DNA of 50,394 nucleotides from CAZYTX01 sp964650485 (lineage in GTDB: Bacteria > RBG-13-61-14 > DATKZS01), in NCBI GenBank assembly GCA_964650485.1, contig CAZYTX010000026.1:1-50394 (forward strand), read 5' to 3'. Each line of letters begins with the position of its first letter. The first letter of the stretch is position 1. The position numbers and the translations under genes are program-made. Under the pieces are notes generated by a model. It ran no database searches and was not told the DNA's origin. It saw nothing but the letters and a program-made list of their open reading frames with translations. Below, piece after piece: positions 33,666 through 42,845 of the stretch.

Positions 33666-34925
33666 ATGGAAGACTTTAAAAGGCTCAGCGTGGTGCTTTT
33701 CAGCTACCGGGGCAACATGTACTGCGGGGGGCAGGGCGTGTATCTTACAAACCTCGCCAGGGCCCTGGTTTCCCGCGGGCACCGGGTGCGTATGATCTCG
33801 GGGCCCCCCTACCCCGAGCCGGTGCCCGGCGCCGAGCTCGAACTCCTGCCCGGCGAGAACTTTGTAAACAAGCAGGCAAGGGCCTTGCCTGGAAGAGGGC
33901 TCTCAATATTCGGTCCGATGAACCTTTTCGAGTACGGGCTTGCAAGGACCGGGGCTAACCCCGAGATGCTGGCATCGAGCCTGCGCTGCTTCCAGAGGAT
34001 CAAGCAGCTCTTAAAAAATGAGCGGGTGGACGTGGTGCACGACAACCAGGGGCTGGGTTACGGCCTGCTGCTGATAAAGCGGCTCGGCCCGCCGGTGGTT
34101 TCCACTATTCATCACCCCTTGCAGGTTGACCGTGCGGAGGATGTAGCGCAGACCTTTGGCCTTGTAAAAAAAGCGCGGCGGGCCATTTATTACCCGCCCT
34201 TCATGCAGAGGGCGGTGGCCCGGAGGCTGGAGAGGATAATAACCGTGAGCAGGTTCTCCAAAGAGCTGGTTGCAAGGACCTATGGCATTCCTGAAAGCAG
34301 AATGCGTGTGGTGCAAAACGGTGTTGACACAGGCATCTTCAGGCCGCTCCCCGGGGTAGAGCCCGAGCCGGGCAGGCTCCTTTTCGTGGGCAGCACCGAG
34401 GACAGAAAAAAGGGGGTAGCATACCTCCTGGGGGCGCTCGGGAGGCTTCCTCCCAGGTTCAGGCTGGTCATAGCGGACGGGAGGATGTACCCTGGCAGGG
34501 TGTATGCCAGAGAACTTGTAAAGTCATTGGGCCTGGGATCCAGGGTGACTTTCCTGGAGAAGACATCCAATGCCGGGCTGGTGAAGGAGTACAACCGGGC
34601 ATGGATGCTGGTGGCGCCGTCGCTGTTCGAGGGGTTCGGCCTGCCGGCGCTGGAGGCTATGGCATGCGGGACCCCGGTCTTGTGCACCAGCGCGGGTGCT
34701 TTGCCCGAGGTGGTTGACGAGAAGTGCGCGGTTGTGGTGGATCCCCGCAGCTCAAAAGCAATAGAAGCCGGGATAATAGAGATGGATAAAAACGGCTTCA
34801 AAAGGGAGGGCATGTCCAGGGCCGGCCGGGAGCGCGCTGTTTCAATGTTTTCATGGGACACTGCCGCCCGGATGGTGGAGGAAGAATATCTTAGATCCAT
34901 CCGGGAAAATCGAACGCGGTTTTAA
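33666..34925 (+). CDS. GT4 family glycosyltransferase
   Basis: 419 residues; ATG at 33666, an in-frame ATG at 33621 being less likely. N-terminal motif SYRGNMYCGGQGVYL, central RIITVSRFSKELVARTY, VVQNGVD, and C-terminal PSLFEGFGLPALEAMACGTP with the E-x7-E pattern place it in the retaining GT4 (GPGTF) clade. Probably builds a surface polysaccharide or glycolipid; sugar unknown. Divergent from the precorrin-2 dehydrogenase. Confidence 0.92.
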   Translation: MEDFKRLSVVLFSYRGNMYCGGQGVYLTNLARALVSRGHRVRMISGPPYPEPVPGAELELLPGENFVNKQARALPGRGLSIFGPMNLFEYGLARTGANPEMLASSLRCFQRIKQLLKNERVDVVHDNQGLGYGLLLIKRLGPPVVSTIHHPLQVDRAEDVAQTFGLVKKARRAIYYPPFMQRAVARRLERIITVSRFSKELVARTYGIPESRMRVVQNGVDTGIFRPLPGVEPEPGRLLFVGSTEDRKKGVAYLLGALGRLPPRFRLVIADGRMYPGRVYARELVKSLGLGSRVTFLEKTSNAGLVKEYNRAWMLVAPSLFEGFGLPALEAMACGTPVLCTSAGALPEVVDEKCAVVVDPRSSKAIEAGIIEMDKNGFKREGMSRAGRERAVSMFSWDTAARMVEEEYLRSIRENRTRF

Positions 34926-34946
34926 GTTGAACCTGGCAAATTCAGC

Positions 34947-35435
34947 ATGCAAGACGAGCCTACAAAGTTCTTCTGCGACGAGCAGCTCGGCAAGCTGGCC
35001 CGGTGGCTAAGGATCATCGGCCAGGACACCGGGTACCAGAGGGATATAAAGGACAGGGAACTCATCTCGCGCGCAAGGGCTGAAGCGAGGATCATACTGA
35101 CCAGGGACACCAGACTGGCGGAGAAGGCCCCGGACGCGCCAGTGGTGGTGCTCTGTGAGAACTACCCGGCCAGACAGCTCCGCGAGGTGGTGGAGCTCTT
35201 CAAGGACAGGATAGAGATACGGGTTTTTACAAGGTGCGCGGTGTGCAACGGCGAGATCGAGGAAGTGGGTAAAAAGGAGGTGGAAGGCAAGGTCCCTCCA
35301 TTTGTCTACGCCACCCAGGAGAACTTTACCCGTTGCAGGAGTTGCGGGCGAATCTATTGGAAGGCCACCCACCGCGACCGGGTGGAGACGCAGCTTAGGG
35401 AAGTGCTCGGGGAGTTGTATCCAGTGGACCGATAG
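34947..35435 (+). CDS. Mut7-C RNase domain protein
   Basis: 162 residues. The first half (KFFCDEQLGKLARWLRIIG; ARIILTRDTRLAEKA) is the Mut7-C PIN-like nuclease fold with conserved acidic residues. The second half is a zinc ribbon with two CxxC pairs (FTRCAVCNG and FTRCRSCGRIYW). These proteins are of unknown substrate; the relatives in eukaryotes are exonucleases. No Shine-Dalgarno before the ATG. Lies between a glycosyltransferase and a kinase gene. Confidence 0.88.
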   Translation: MQDEPTKFFCDEQLGKLARWLRIIGQDTGYQRDIKDRELISRARAEARIILTRDTRLAEKAPDAPVVVLCENYPARQLREVVELFKDRIEIRVFTRCAVCNGEIEEVGKKEVEGKVPPFVYATQENFTRCRSCGRIYWKATHRDRVETQLREVLGELYPVDR

Positions 35436-35486
35436 AGATGAGGAAGAGGTATAGTTATTCTAATCGCAAATTAACAAGGAGGCATG

Positions 35487-36392
35487 ATGAGAGTTCTGAT
35501 AGTTGGCTCGGTTGCTTATGACACGGTTGAGACCGCGGTTGGAAAGGTCGAGTGCGCCCTGGGGGGCGCGGCCACTTACGCCTCGGTCGCGGCCGGCTTC
35601 TACTGCCAGCCGTGCATGGTGGGGGTTGTGGGCGATGATTTTCTGGACGAGCACGTGGATTTCCTGGTGACCTGCGGCGTGGACCTGTGCGGCCTGCAAA
35701 GGCTCTCCGGAAAGACCTTCCACTGGGCCGGCAGGTACCACGAGGACATGATGGGAAGGGATACCCTGGAGACGCAGCTAAACGTTTTCGAGCATTTCGA
35801 CCCCCTGCTTCCCGGCGAATTAAAGAAGATCGGGCACGTGTTCCTGGCCAACATCCACCCTTCCCTGCAAAAGCGGGTGCTGGACCAGGTGGAGGACCCG
35901 GAGCTGGTGGTAATGGACACCATGGACCTGTGGATAAACACCGCGCGCACGGAGCTTATGGAGCTACTGCCCAGGGTGGACATCCTGGTGATAAACGACG
36001 AGGAGGTGCGGATGCTCATGGAGGATTACAATACGGTGCGTGCGGCCAGGAACCTGATGAAGACCGGCATACGCCTGGGAGTGGTGGTAAAGCGGGGCGA
36101 GCACGGCTGCACCCTGGTGACAAAGGACCGGATGTATATCTCGCCGGCTTTTCCGGTGGAGGAGCTTGTTGACCCCACGGGGGCCGGCGACACCTTTGCC
36201 GGGGCCTTCACCGGTTATCTTGCCTCCATCGGCTGCGCTTCTCCTCGCGAGATCAGGGACGCACTGCTGCACGGGTCGGCCATGGCCAGCTTCACGGTCG
36301 AGGATTTCAGCATGGACAGGCTTAAAAAGCTCTCCAGGGAAAATATAGAAGAACGGGTCAGCGAGATTAAACAGCTCATGGTCTTTGATTAG
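35487..36392 (+). CDS. PfkB family carbohydrate kinase
   Basis: 301 residues. AAGGAGG spacing favours the ATG at 35487 over one at 35484. The N-terminal strand VLIVGSVAYDTVETA and the catalytic ATP-binding motif VDPTGAGDTFAGAF (Asp235) are complete. Substrates in this family include ribose, fructose and adenosine; a sugar or nucleoside is likely but not identified. The gene precedes the acidic-protein/TPR/RodZ cluster by 53 nt, which also holds a promoter, so it may be expressed separately. Confidence 0.9.
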   Translation: MRVLIVGSVAYDTVETAVGKVECALGGAATYASVAAGFYCQPCMVGVVGDDFLDEHVDFLVTCGVDLCGLQRLSGKTFHWAGRYHEDMMGRDTLETQLNVFEHFDPLLPGELKKIGHVFLANIHPSLQKRVLDQVEDPELVVMDTMDLWINTARTELMELLPRVDILVINDEEVRMLMEDYNTVRAARNLMKTGIRLGVVVKRGEHGCTLVTKDRMYISPAFPVEELVDPTGAGDTFAGAFTGYLASIGCASPREIRDALLHGSAMASFTVEDFSMDRLKKLSRENIEERVSEIKQLMVFD

Positions 36393-36399
36393 AAAATTC

Positions 36400-36428
36400 T
36401 TGGAGAGCTCAATAATTCATGATAAAAT
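36400..36428 (+). promoter_or_regulatory. promoter of the acidic-protein/RodZ cluster
   Basis: -35 TTGGAG (36400-36405) and -10 TAAAAT (36423-36428) with 17-nt spacing. The predicted start, about 36435, leaves a short leader with GGAGAG before the ATG at 36446. A second ATG at 36434 would sit at the transcription start and is therefore unlikely. Confidence 0.55.
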
Positions 36429-36445
36429 AATCAATGGAGAGATAC

Positions 36446-37621
36446 ATGTTCGAGCTCGATCCACAAAATTCACATGTTGAGACCTCCCCCGAGCGGGTGA
36501 TTGACATATATACTTCCATCAACCGCTCATCCGTGGCGCCCCCGGACAGGGTCCCGGAACACGCTCAGGGATACATAGCCACCGTGTTCAAGGACGGCTC
36601 CTACGAGGTCTTGGTATACCTCCACCTGACAAGCTCCAACGAAGGGCTGCTCTACAGGTGGGACGAGGGGGCCGCACCCGCGGACCAGGTGAACGTGCTG
36701 TTCCAGAGCGCGCTCGAGTTCACCGAGAGCATGGGCTTTATGATGGACGACATGCACTACCGTGACATGTCCCCGGAAGATAAAGCGCAAATATTCGAGC
36801 AGGTGCCCATGTTCCATGCCGACCTCTCAAGGTTCAAGCAGCAAGAAGAGGAAGAAGAACCCTCGGAAGATGCTGAAGAGCTTGTCATAGAGCCGGTGGA
36901 TCAGGAGCCTGAGACCGGGGTGGAGACGGAAGCCGAGGAGATCAACCTGGACGTGCTGGGCCAGGACGATGACGTATCAGGGGCCGGGGAAATTCCTTCC
37001 ATCCAGGAGGCGTCCCCCGAACCGGAGCAGGCGGAGGCCGGACAGGTTGACATGGGTGAAGGCACAGATACAGTTCAGGAGGGCGACCAGGAAGAGGACA
37101 GCGTCCTGGACTCGCTGGAGATGGAAGCATCTGCTCCTTCTCCCGAGGAAAAAGCGCCGCCCTCGGCGGAGACCCCGCTCGAAGAGGAAGAAGATTCGCT
37201 CGACGTGGAGGAGATTACCATTGACGACGGCGATGACGAGCAGACAATGGAGGGTGAGCCCGTTGCCGAGGCAGTGGTCGAGCCTTCCCCGGAAGCGGAG
37301 CCGGCGTCAGAAGAGGCAGCACTGACACCGGAGGAAGCAGCCGTTTTAGGGTCCTTCGAGGGAGAGGCGGACCAGGAGGCCGGTCGGAAAGAGGAAGTCG
37401 AAGAGGTTCTCATGGAGCCCGGACCGGGGGAGCCCGTGAAGCAGGTGGAGGAGCCTGCTGAGGAGATCGAGACGGAACCCGAGCCGGCAAGTGTCGAAGA
37501 GCCCTCACAGCAAAAGTCCGAGACAGCCCAGGCGAGCAGGGACACACAAAGCGCTGCCGGGGCTGAGCATAGCGCTGATAATGACCGTGAGATACTCATT
37601 AAAATTCTGGCCATGATGTAA
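36446..37621 (+). CDS. acidic low-complexity protein, unknown
   Basis: 391 residues from 36446 (GGAGAGATAC upstream). The first about 130 residues look folded (VIDIYTSINRS, YEVLVYLHLTSSNEGLLY), with no known domain recognised. From about 130 onwards it is an extreme Glu/Pro/Ala/Ser-rich, presumably disordered tail, with strong negative charge and no hydrophobic helix. The last residues (EILIKILAMM) are hydrophobic and may be a docking peptide. Placed before the TPR lipoprotein and RodZ-like genes. Confidence 0.7.
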   Translation: MFELDPQNSHVETSPERVIDIYTSINRSSVAPPDRVPEHAQGYIATVFKDGSYEVLVYLHLTSSNEGLLYRWDEGAAPADQVNVLFQSALEFTESMGFMMDDMHYRDMSPEDKAQIFEQVPMFHADLSRFKQQEEEEEPSEDAEELVIEPVDQEPETGVETEAEEINLDVLGQDDDVSGAGEIPSIQEASPEPEQAEAGQVDMGEGTDTVQEGDQEEDSVLDSLEMEASAPSPEEKAPPSAETPLEEEEDSLDVEEITIDDGDDEQTMEGEPVAEAVVEPSPEAEPASEEAALTPEEAAVLGSFEGEADQEAGRKEEVEEVLMEPGPGEPVKQVEEPAEEIETEPEPASVEEPSQQKSETAQASRDTQSAAGAEHSADNDREILIKILAMM

Positions 37622-37672
37622 ACCCGGACGAAATGCGGAAAAACCGGAATGCGGGAAAGGAAAGGGGAAAAC

Positions 37673-38518
37673 ATGAAACGCACGCGCTCTCGCCGGAAAC
37701 CGAAGGTTGGCTACGCTCAGCCGATGGCTGGCCACGCTCACCTGTGGTGGCCGGTGCTCGCTCTCGTGGTGCTTACGGGCTGCCCCCAGAAAAAGCCCTC
37801 TCCCTGCCGCAACCCCGAATACGTGGACGTTATGAAAGAACAGGCCATGAACTACCTCGGCAAGGGGAAATACATCGAGGCATTGAAGTCCGCGAGCAAA
37901 GCGGAGGAATGCAAGCCCGACGACCCCGAGCTTTACAAGATCATAGGTCTCACATACTACAAAAGAGACAAGATGTACGACGCTATAGCCAACTACAAGA
38001 AATCCATCGAGATAGACCCGGAGTACATGGAGTCGAGAATGGCGCTCGCGATCGTATACCTGGACTTGCAAAATTGGGACCAGGCCATCGAGCAGCTCGA
38101 GGTGGTGGCCAGTGATGATTACTTTGAAAGGCCTTGGGTTGCGTACAACAACATGGGCTGGGCATATTTCAAAAAGGGAGACCTTGCCATGGCAAGGGTC
38201 AACCTGAAAAGAGCCCTTAAAATAAACCCCAACTTCTGCCCCGCCTATTGCAACCTGGGAGAGCTGGAGGCCAAGCAAAAAAACCAAAGGGCTGCCGTAA
38301 CCAACTATAACAAAGCCATCTCCCTCTGTCCCGAAAATTACGCCCGGCCCCGTTTCCTACTGGGGGTCGAGTACGCACGCATGGAGCTTTACTCCAAGGC
38401 ATGCGACCAGTTCGCAGCGGCCGCCCATATAAAAAACGCACCCGAAGCCCAACAAGCACTCGATTATATGCGCATGTACGACTGCCCGGGAGTATTGAAG
38501 ATGCCGCCAAGGCGATAA
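37673..38518 (+). CDS. TPR lipoprotein (PilW/Tgl-like)
   Basis: 281 residues from the ATG at 37673. A good lipobox LVVLTGC (Cys37) follows a basic, somewhat long N-terminus. About five TPR units follow (GKYIEALKSASKAEECKPD, MYDAIANYKKSIEID, and later ones). Outer-membrane TPR lipoproteins of this type (PilF/PilW/Tgl) help assemble the type IV pilus secretin. That is a possible role but no pilus gene is seen in the window. Confidence 0.78.
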   Translation: MKRTRSRRKPKVGYAQPMAGHAHLWWPVLALVVLTGCPQKKPSPCRNPEYVDVMKEQAMNYLGKGKYIEALKSASKAEECKPDDPELYKIIGLTYYKRDKMYDAIANYKKSIEIDPEYMESRMALAIVYLDLQNWDQAIEQLEVVASDDYFERPWVAYNNMGWAYFKKGDLAMARVNLKRALKINPNFCPAYCNLGELEAKQKNQRAAVTNYNKAISLCPENYARPRFLLGVEYARMELYSKACDQFAAAAHIKNAPEAQQALDYMRMYDCPGVLKMPPRR

Positions 38519-38542
38519 TCCGCGGGCACGGACGAGAGCGAA

Positions 38543-39457
38543 ATGGAACAGCAAGCGGACTCACTGGAAAGCTTCGGGAGGTTCTTGAGGCGCCAGCGTG
38601 AGATGCGGGACGTCTCCCTGGACGAGATAGCCCAGTTCACCAGGATAAAGAAGCGCTCCCTTGAAGCCATCGAGAGGGACGACTTCGCCTCTTTGCCGCC
38701 ATTGGCCTTCGTGCGGGCCTTCGTGCGCTGCTACGCGGATTACATCGGCCTCAACGTCTCCGACGTCATGCTGAGATTCGACACCTTTATCCAGGACAAG
38801 TACCCGGAGCTTACCGGAGAGGCCCCGGTCATAACCAAAAAGTCAAAGCCCAGGCAAATATACATACCCCTGGCACTGGGTGTGCTGGTGGTCATTCTCC
38901 TGGTCTTTTCATACTGGATAAGCCTCTCGCCACAGTCGTCGAAAAAGCCCGGCAGATCCAGCGCACCGGTGAAAAAGAGTGAAGGCGCAAGTTCGCAGAC
39001 CCTGCCGCCGACCTCGGACCTGCTTGGCCTGGGAAAGGAAAATGATACCGATCGGAAAAAAACAGAGAAAAATGAAAAAATGACCGGCCTGGATTATGCC
39101 GCAAAGTCAAACAAGGAAGGGACCTCTGATTACCCAAAGGAGGGTGCGGGTGAGGCCAAAGAAGCACAAGCCGGCCCGGAAGCATACTCAAGCGCAATAA
39201 GCCACGTGGTGAAAATAAGCGTGAGGGATAAGTGCTGGGTCCGCTTCTTTATTGACCGTGACAAGCCAAGGGAGGCCATGTTGCGCTCCGACCAGACCGT
39301 CACCTTCGAGGCCAGGGAGTCGCTGAAGGTGAAAATCGGGAACCCCGACGCCGTAGTATCCGTGACTCACAACGACCGAGGTATTGAGTTCCACCCGAGA
39401 AGCTCTCCATGCTGGATAGCATTCCCGTCTGATCCGGACCTCAAAGCCTGCAAATGA
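38543..39457 (+). CDS. rodZ: RodZ-like cytoskeletal/HTH membrane protein
   Basis: 304 residues. A HTH_25 domain at the N-terminus (SLDEIAQFTRIKKRSLEAIE; about 20-70), a single membrane helix (ALGVLVVILLVFSYWISL, about 112-132), a Lys/Ser linker, and a C-terminal periplasmic beta domain (about 215-300) of the RodZ/DUF4115 type. RodZ links MreB to the elongation machinery. mreB is not in the window. Its stop overlaps the next start (ATGA). Confidence 0.85.
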   Translation: MEQQADSLESFGRFLRRQREMRDVSLDEIAQFTRIKKRSLEAIERDDFASLPPLAFVRAFVRCYADYIGLNVSDVMLRFDTFIQDKYPELTGEAPVITKKSKPRQIYIPLALGVLVVILLVFSYWISLSPQSSKKPGRSSAPVKKSEGASSQTLPPTSDLLGLGKENDTDRKKTEKNEKMTGLDYAAKSNKEGTSDYPKEGAGEAKEAQAGPEAYSSAISHVVKISVRDKCWVRFFIDRDKPREAMLRSDQTVTFEARESLKVKIGNPDAVVSVTHNDRGIEFHPRSSPCWIAFPSDPDLKACK

Positions 39458-40971
39458 GATACAACAGAGCTTACGAAAAAATGCGCCATTCCTCCGGTAA
39501 AGGGCAGTCAAAGCAAAAGGCCTTTGTGCTGACCCTGCTCATGGTCCTGGCCGCGGCCTCGGCCTTCTGGCTCACAAACAGGTTAATATTCGACTCGACT
39601 GAAAAACATGCCGGCCCTGACCGGGGACTGTCAGCTCTCAAACATTTTGACAGGGAGAGCCGGGAACACCCAGCCGCAGCAGGAGCCACCATTAATACGG
39701 AGCCGCAGGAGCCGCTTTCAATAGCAGAAGAGGAACAGGACCTTGTTCCCGGGGATCTCCTGGAGGCAAAAGAACCCGACCGCAACGACCGCGTCCAGGC
39801 AAGTATTAAAGCCATGTTGGCAAAGGCGGCGCACAGCGCGAGCCAGGGCCGCATCATTGACGCCATCATGGCCATGAGCAAGGCATTGAAGCTTGACCCG
39901 GAAAACGAGCGGCTGAAAAGACAGATGAGCAACCTGAACGCGGACCAGGCCTGGAAGGAGTTCCAGCAAAGCAGGTACAAAAAGGCCATCGGCTTCCTGG
40001 AAGAGGCCCTCTACTACTGGCCCGGGAACCTGAAAGCCCACCGGGCCATGGGCTACACATACTATCGCATGGGCGAGAAGAAGCGGGCGGAAGAGTGGCT
40101 GCTCTCATACATAGAAAAGGGCGGAGACCGGCCGGACGTGTACGCGCTCCTGGGCAGGATATACTACCAGGAGAACAGGCTCCAGAGTGCGGCACACTTC
40201 CTCAGGATGAGCCTTGTCATTGACCCGGAGCAGACCGCCATACAAGAGCTCTTGCAAAAGATCGAGCGCGAGCTCGAGATCGAGCTCGACTTCGATAGCA
40301 CCGAGACCAGCCATTTCCTCATCAAGCACCAGGGAAGCAAGATCCCCGACGCCTCCCGGGTGGTGGAGATCATATGCGAGGAAGCATACATCGTCCTGGG
40401 ACGCAAGCTCGGGATCTACCCCGACCAGCCAGTGACCGTGATCCTCTACACCGACCGCCAGTTCCAGGACGTCACCCGCTCGCCACAGTGGGCCGAGGCC
40501 ATATTCGACGGCAAGATACGCATCCCGGCCAAGGGCCTGAAGCAGAGGACGCCCGTACTCGAGCGTCTTGTCTTTCACGAGTACACCCATGCGGTGGTCC
40601 ACGAGGTCACGCGAGGCCGCGCGCCAATATGGCTGCACGAGGGACTGGCACAGAGAAGCGAGGGCCTGCCCCTGGATGTCCAGGAAGCGGCCCGCAACAT
40701 GGTCTCCGGCGGCGGGCCCATACCCCTTTCCAGGCTGGAGGGCAGCTTCCTGGGCATGGCAAAGCCCCAGGCCGAGCTCGCTTACATCGAGAGCAGGCTG
40801 GCCATCGAGTACATCGAGCAAAACTACGGCCCCTTTGCTCTGCGGGAACTGCTGAGATACCTCGAAACCGCGGACCCCATACAAAAGGCTGTGCAAAGGC
40901 TCACACAAAGAACCTACCAGAAATTTTACGAGGATTTCAGGGACTGGGTCATAAGCTCAGCGGGAATGTAA
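39454..40971 (+). CDS. membrane-anchored TPR plus peptidase MA
   Basis: 505 residues. A membrane anchor (FVLTLLMVLAAASAFWL), then a TPR region (about 130-270), then a metallopeptidase domain with HEYTHAVVHE (His375, Glu376, His379) and WLHEGLAQ giving the third ligand, as in the peptidase MA/DUF1570 family. It probably acts in the periplasm on a protein or peptidoglycan partner. Coupled to the RodZ-like gene by a 4-nt overlap. Confidence 0.85.
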   Translation: MRYNRAYEKMRHSSGKGQSKQKAFVLTLLMVLAAASAFWLTNRLIFDSTEKHAGPDRGLSALKHFDRESREHPAAAGATINTEPQEPLSIAEEEQDLVPGDLLEAKEPDRNDRVQASIKAMLAKAAHSASQGRIIDAIMAMSKALKLDPENERLKRQMSNLNADQAWKEFQQSRYKKAIGFLEEALYYWPGNLKAHRAMGYTYYRMGEKKRAEEWLLSYIEKGGDRPDVYALLGRIYYQENRLQSAAHFLRMSLVIDPEQTAIQELLQKIERELEIELDFDSTETSHFLIKHQGSKIPDASRVVEIICEEAYIVLGRKLGIYPDQPVTVILYTDRQFQDVTRSPQWAEAIFDGKIRIPAKGLKQRTPVLERLVFHEYTHAVVHEVTRGRAPIWLHEGLAQRSEGLPLDVQEAARNMVSGGGPIPLSRLEGSFLGMAKPQAELAYIESRLAIEYIEQNYGPFALRELLRYLETADPIQKAVQRLTQRTYQKFYEDFRDWVISSAGM

Positions 40972-41052
40972 AAGCACTGATACCACTTCCCCCGACAGCA
41001 GCCAGGCCGATTTGAAAACTTTGCCAACACCCTCTCCTTGTTTTGCACCCTT

Positions 41053-41092
41053 TTGAAATCACTGGTACGCGGGGTGTATCATATACCACCCC
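41053..41092 (+). promoter_or_regulatory. promoter with overlapping inverted repeat
   Basis: -35 TTGAAA (41053-41058), 18-nt spacer, -10 TATCAT (41077-41082). The near-perfect inverted repeat GGGGTG-TAT-cat-ATACCACCCC (41071-41092, one bulge) overlies the -10 box, a classic repressor-site layout. Regulator unknown. Confidence 0.6.
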
Positions 41093-41110
41093 TCTGAGGA
41101 AAGCCCCGAA

Positions 41111-42376
41111 ATGGAAACAAGCGATAAAAAACCCTTTTACGGATGGTGCGTGGTGGGCATGGCATTTGTGGCCAACTTCATGTCAGTGGGCACCAACTTC
41201 TACATCTTCAACGCCTTCATGGAACCACTGTGCGCGCATCGCGGCTGGACCAGGACCGACATAAACCTTGCCCTTATGATCGGCACCTTCATCGGTTTCT
41301 TTGCGCAGCTCCTCTACGGCACACTCGTGATGCGCACCGGGCCACGCGTGCTCATGACCGTGGGCGCACTCCTGGCAGGGGCTGCCTTCATGCTACTGGG
41401 CCGCGCGCAGGAGCTTGTGACCTTCTATGCCTTTTACGTGCTCCTCTTCCTGGGAAACGGGGCACTGGGAGGGATCGTGGCAAACACAGCGGTCAGCAAC
41501 TGGTTCGTTAAAAAGCGGGGCAAGGCAATGGGAACGGCCACAGCGGGCGTCTCACTTTCCGGCGCCATAATCCCCTTCATCGCCCTCATGATCCTCCAGA
41601 AGGCCGGCCTGTCCATGTCCTTCATGTACATAGGCATGGCACTGCTCTTCGCCTCCCCCATCGCATGGATCACAATAAGGAACACCCCCGAAGAGCACGG
41701 GATGCTCCCGGACGGAGATGCTGCGCTCACAGACCAAGGGCCCAAGCCGCGGAGCCAGGAAACCGCAAAGCCAGGCAAAAAGGATTTCACCGACTACTTC
41801 TGGAAGCCGCGAAGGCTGGTCCGTACCGGGGCTTTCTGGAAGACCGGCATGGGCTTCGCCTTCGTGATGATGGGAGTGGTGGGGGTGATGTCGCAGTTGA
41901 AGCCAAGGTTCGCTGACATAGGCTTCTCGGACAGGACCGCCATGGCCATGATGTGCGCCACCGCTTTGCTGGGCGCCATGGGCAAATACGTGTGGGGCTA
42001 CTTCTGCGACAAGGTGGACCCCAGGAGGGTGGTGGCCGCACTCATCGTCGGCAACGCCATCGGACTGGGGCTGGCGCTCATCAAGGGGAGCACGCTCTCC
42101 ATGGGCCTATTCATCATCGTATTCGGCTTTTCAATGGGAGGCGTAATGTCCACCTTCCCCATAATCGTGGCCCACTTCTTCGGACGGGAGTCCTTCGCCC
42201 CGGTGCTGAGGTTCGTTGCCCTCTTCCTCATGTTTCAGCTTATGGGCTACTTGATAGCCGGCCGGAGCTATGACATCACCGGCTCATACGACTCCGCCTA
42301 CATGATCTACATCCTCCTCGACCTCGTGGCCGCGGCGCTCATAATCTCCATCAAGACACCTGAACCCGCAAAATAG
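41111..42376 (+). CDS. OFA family MFS transporter
   Basis: 421 residues with about 12 hydrophobic helices and the MFS loop between helices 2 and 3. The N-terminal YGWCVVGMAFVANFMSVGTN and the NTPEEHGMLPDGD loop are characteristic of the oxalate/formate antiporter (OFA) family, whose members move small monocarboxylates. Central hydrophilic loop about residues 195-235. Own promoter/operator just upstream. Confidence 0.9.
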   Translation: METSDKKPFYGWCVVGMAFVANFMSVGTNFYIFNAFMEPLCAHRGWTRTDINLALMIGTFIGFFAQLLYGTLVMRTGPRVLMTVGALLAGAAFMLLGRAQELVTFYAFYVLLFLGNGALGGIVANTAVSNWFVKKRGKAMGTATAGVSLSGAIIPFIALMILQKAGLSMSFMYIGMALLFASPIAWITIRNTPEEHGMLPDGDAALTDQGPKPRSQETAKPGKKDFTDYFWKPRRLVRTGAFWKTGMGFAFVMMGVVGVMSQLKPRFADIGFSDRTAMAMMCATALLGAMGKYVWGYFCDKVDPRRVVAALIVGNAIGLGLALIKGSTLSMGLFIIVFGFSMGGVMSTFPIIVAHFFGRESFAPVLRFVALFLMFQLMGYLIAGRSYDITGSYDSAYMIYILLDLVAAALIISIKTPEPAK

Positions 42377-42530
42377 AGCTTATGGGCAAGATAAAGCATA
42401 TGACTCGCACAGAGGAGATGTTGGGTTGAATTTGTGCGGTTCTTTTTGAGTAGGACTTGCAAGAGAGGTATTCTAAGATTTCGGGTCCGTTCATAGGGTT
42501 GCTCCTTTCTCCCCTGCTCTTTTATTAGAG

Positions 42531-42568
42531 ATGGGGATTTGTACTCTTCATGGGGATGTGTACTCTTC
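42531..42568. repeat. tandem 19-bp direct repeat
   Basis: ATGGGGATTTGTACTCTTC (42531-42549) is followed at once by ATGGGGATGTGTACTCTTC (42550-42568), differing at one base. The remainder of 42377-42608 shows no gene and includes a C-rich low-complexity stretch (42571-42608). It may be an insertion-sequence end relic; this is a guess. Confidence 0.7.
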
Positions 42569-42608
42569 GATTTTTCGTCTCCCCTCTCCCGTACCCTCTC
42601 CCCTGCAG

Positions 42609-42664
42609 AAAAGCCCCTGCCCCTCTCCCCGCTCTTTCCTGGCGGTCGAGGTGCAGGGACTTTT
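42609..42664 (-). terminator. terminator-like hairpin after tRNA-Glu
   Basis: On the minus strand, AAAAGTCCCTGC (42664-42653) pairs with GCAGGGGCTTTT (42620-42609) with one mismatch across a loop of about 32 nt, and ends in CTTTT. Large loop, so only moderately likely. Confidence 0.45.
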
Positions 42665-42688
42665 AAGAAAGCGGATGGATGATGAGTT

Positions 42689-42766
42689 TGGTGTCCCCAA
42701 CGGGATTTGAACCCGTGTTGCCGGATTGAAAGCCCGGTGTCCTGGACCTGGCTAGACGATGGGGAC
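42689..42766 (-). tRNA. tRNA-Glu(TTC)
   Basis: Acceptor stem GTCCCCA/TGGGGAC, T-arm GGGTTCAAATCCC, anticodon loop CTTTCAA giving anticodon TTC. Discriminator A and an encoded CCA (42689-42691). Sits between the tandem 19-bp repeat and a phage-hub relic. Confidence 0.97.
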
Positions 42767-42845
42767 GTAACAATTTATTATATTTGCTGGGTCCCGAAAT
42801 AGCAACCCTGAAAAGAGAAGCCAGGAGCGGGGCTTGTGCCACGAC

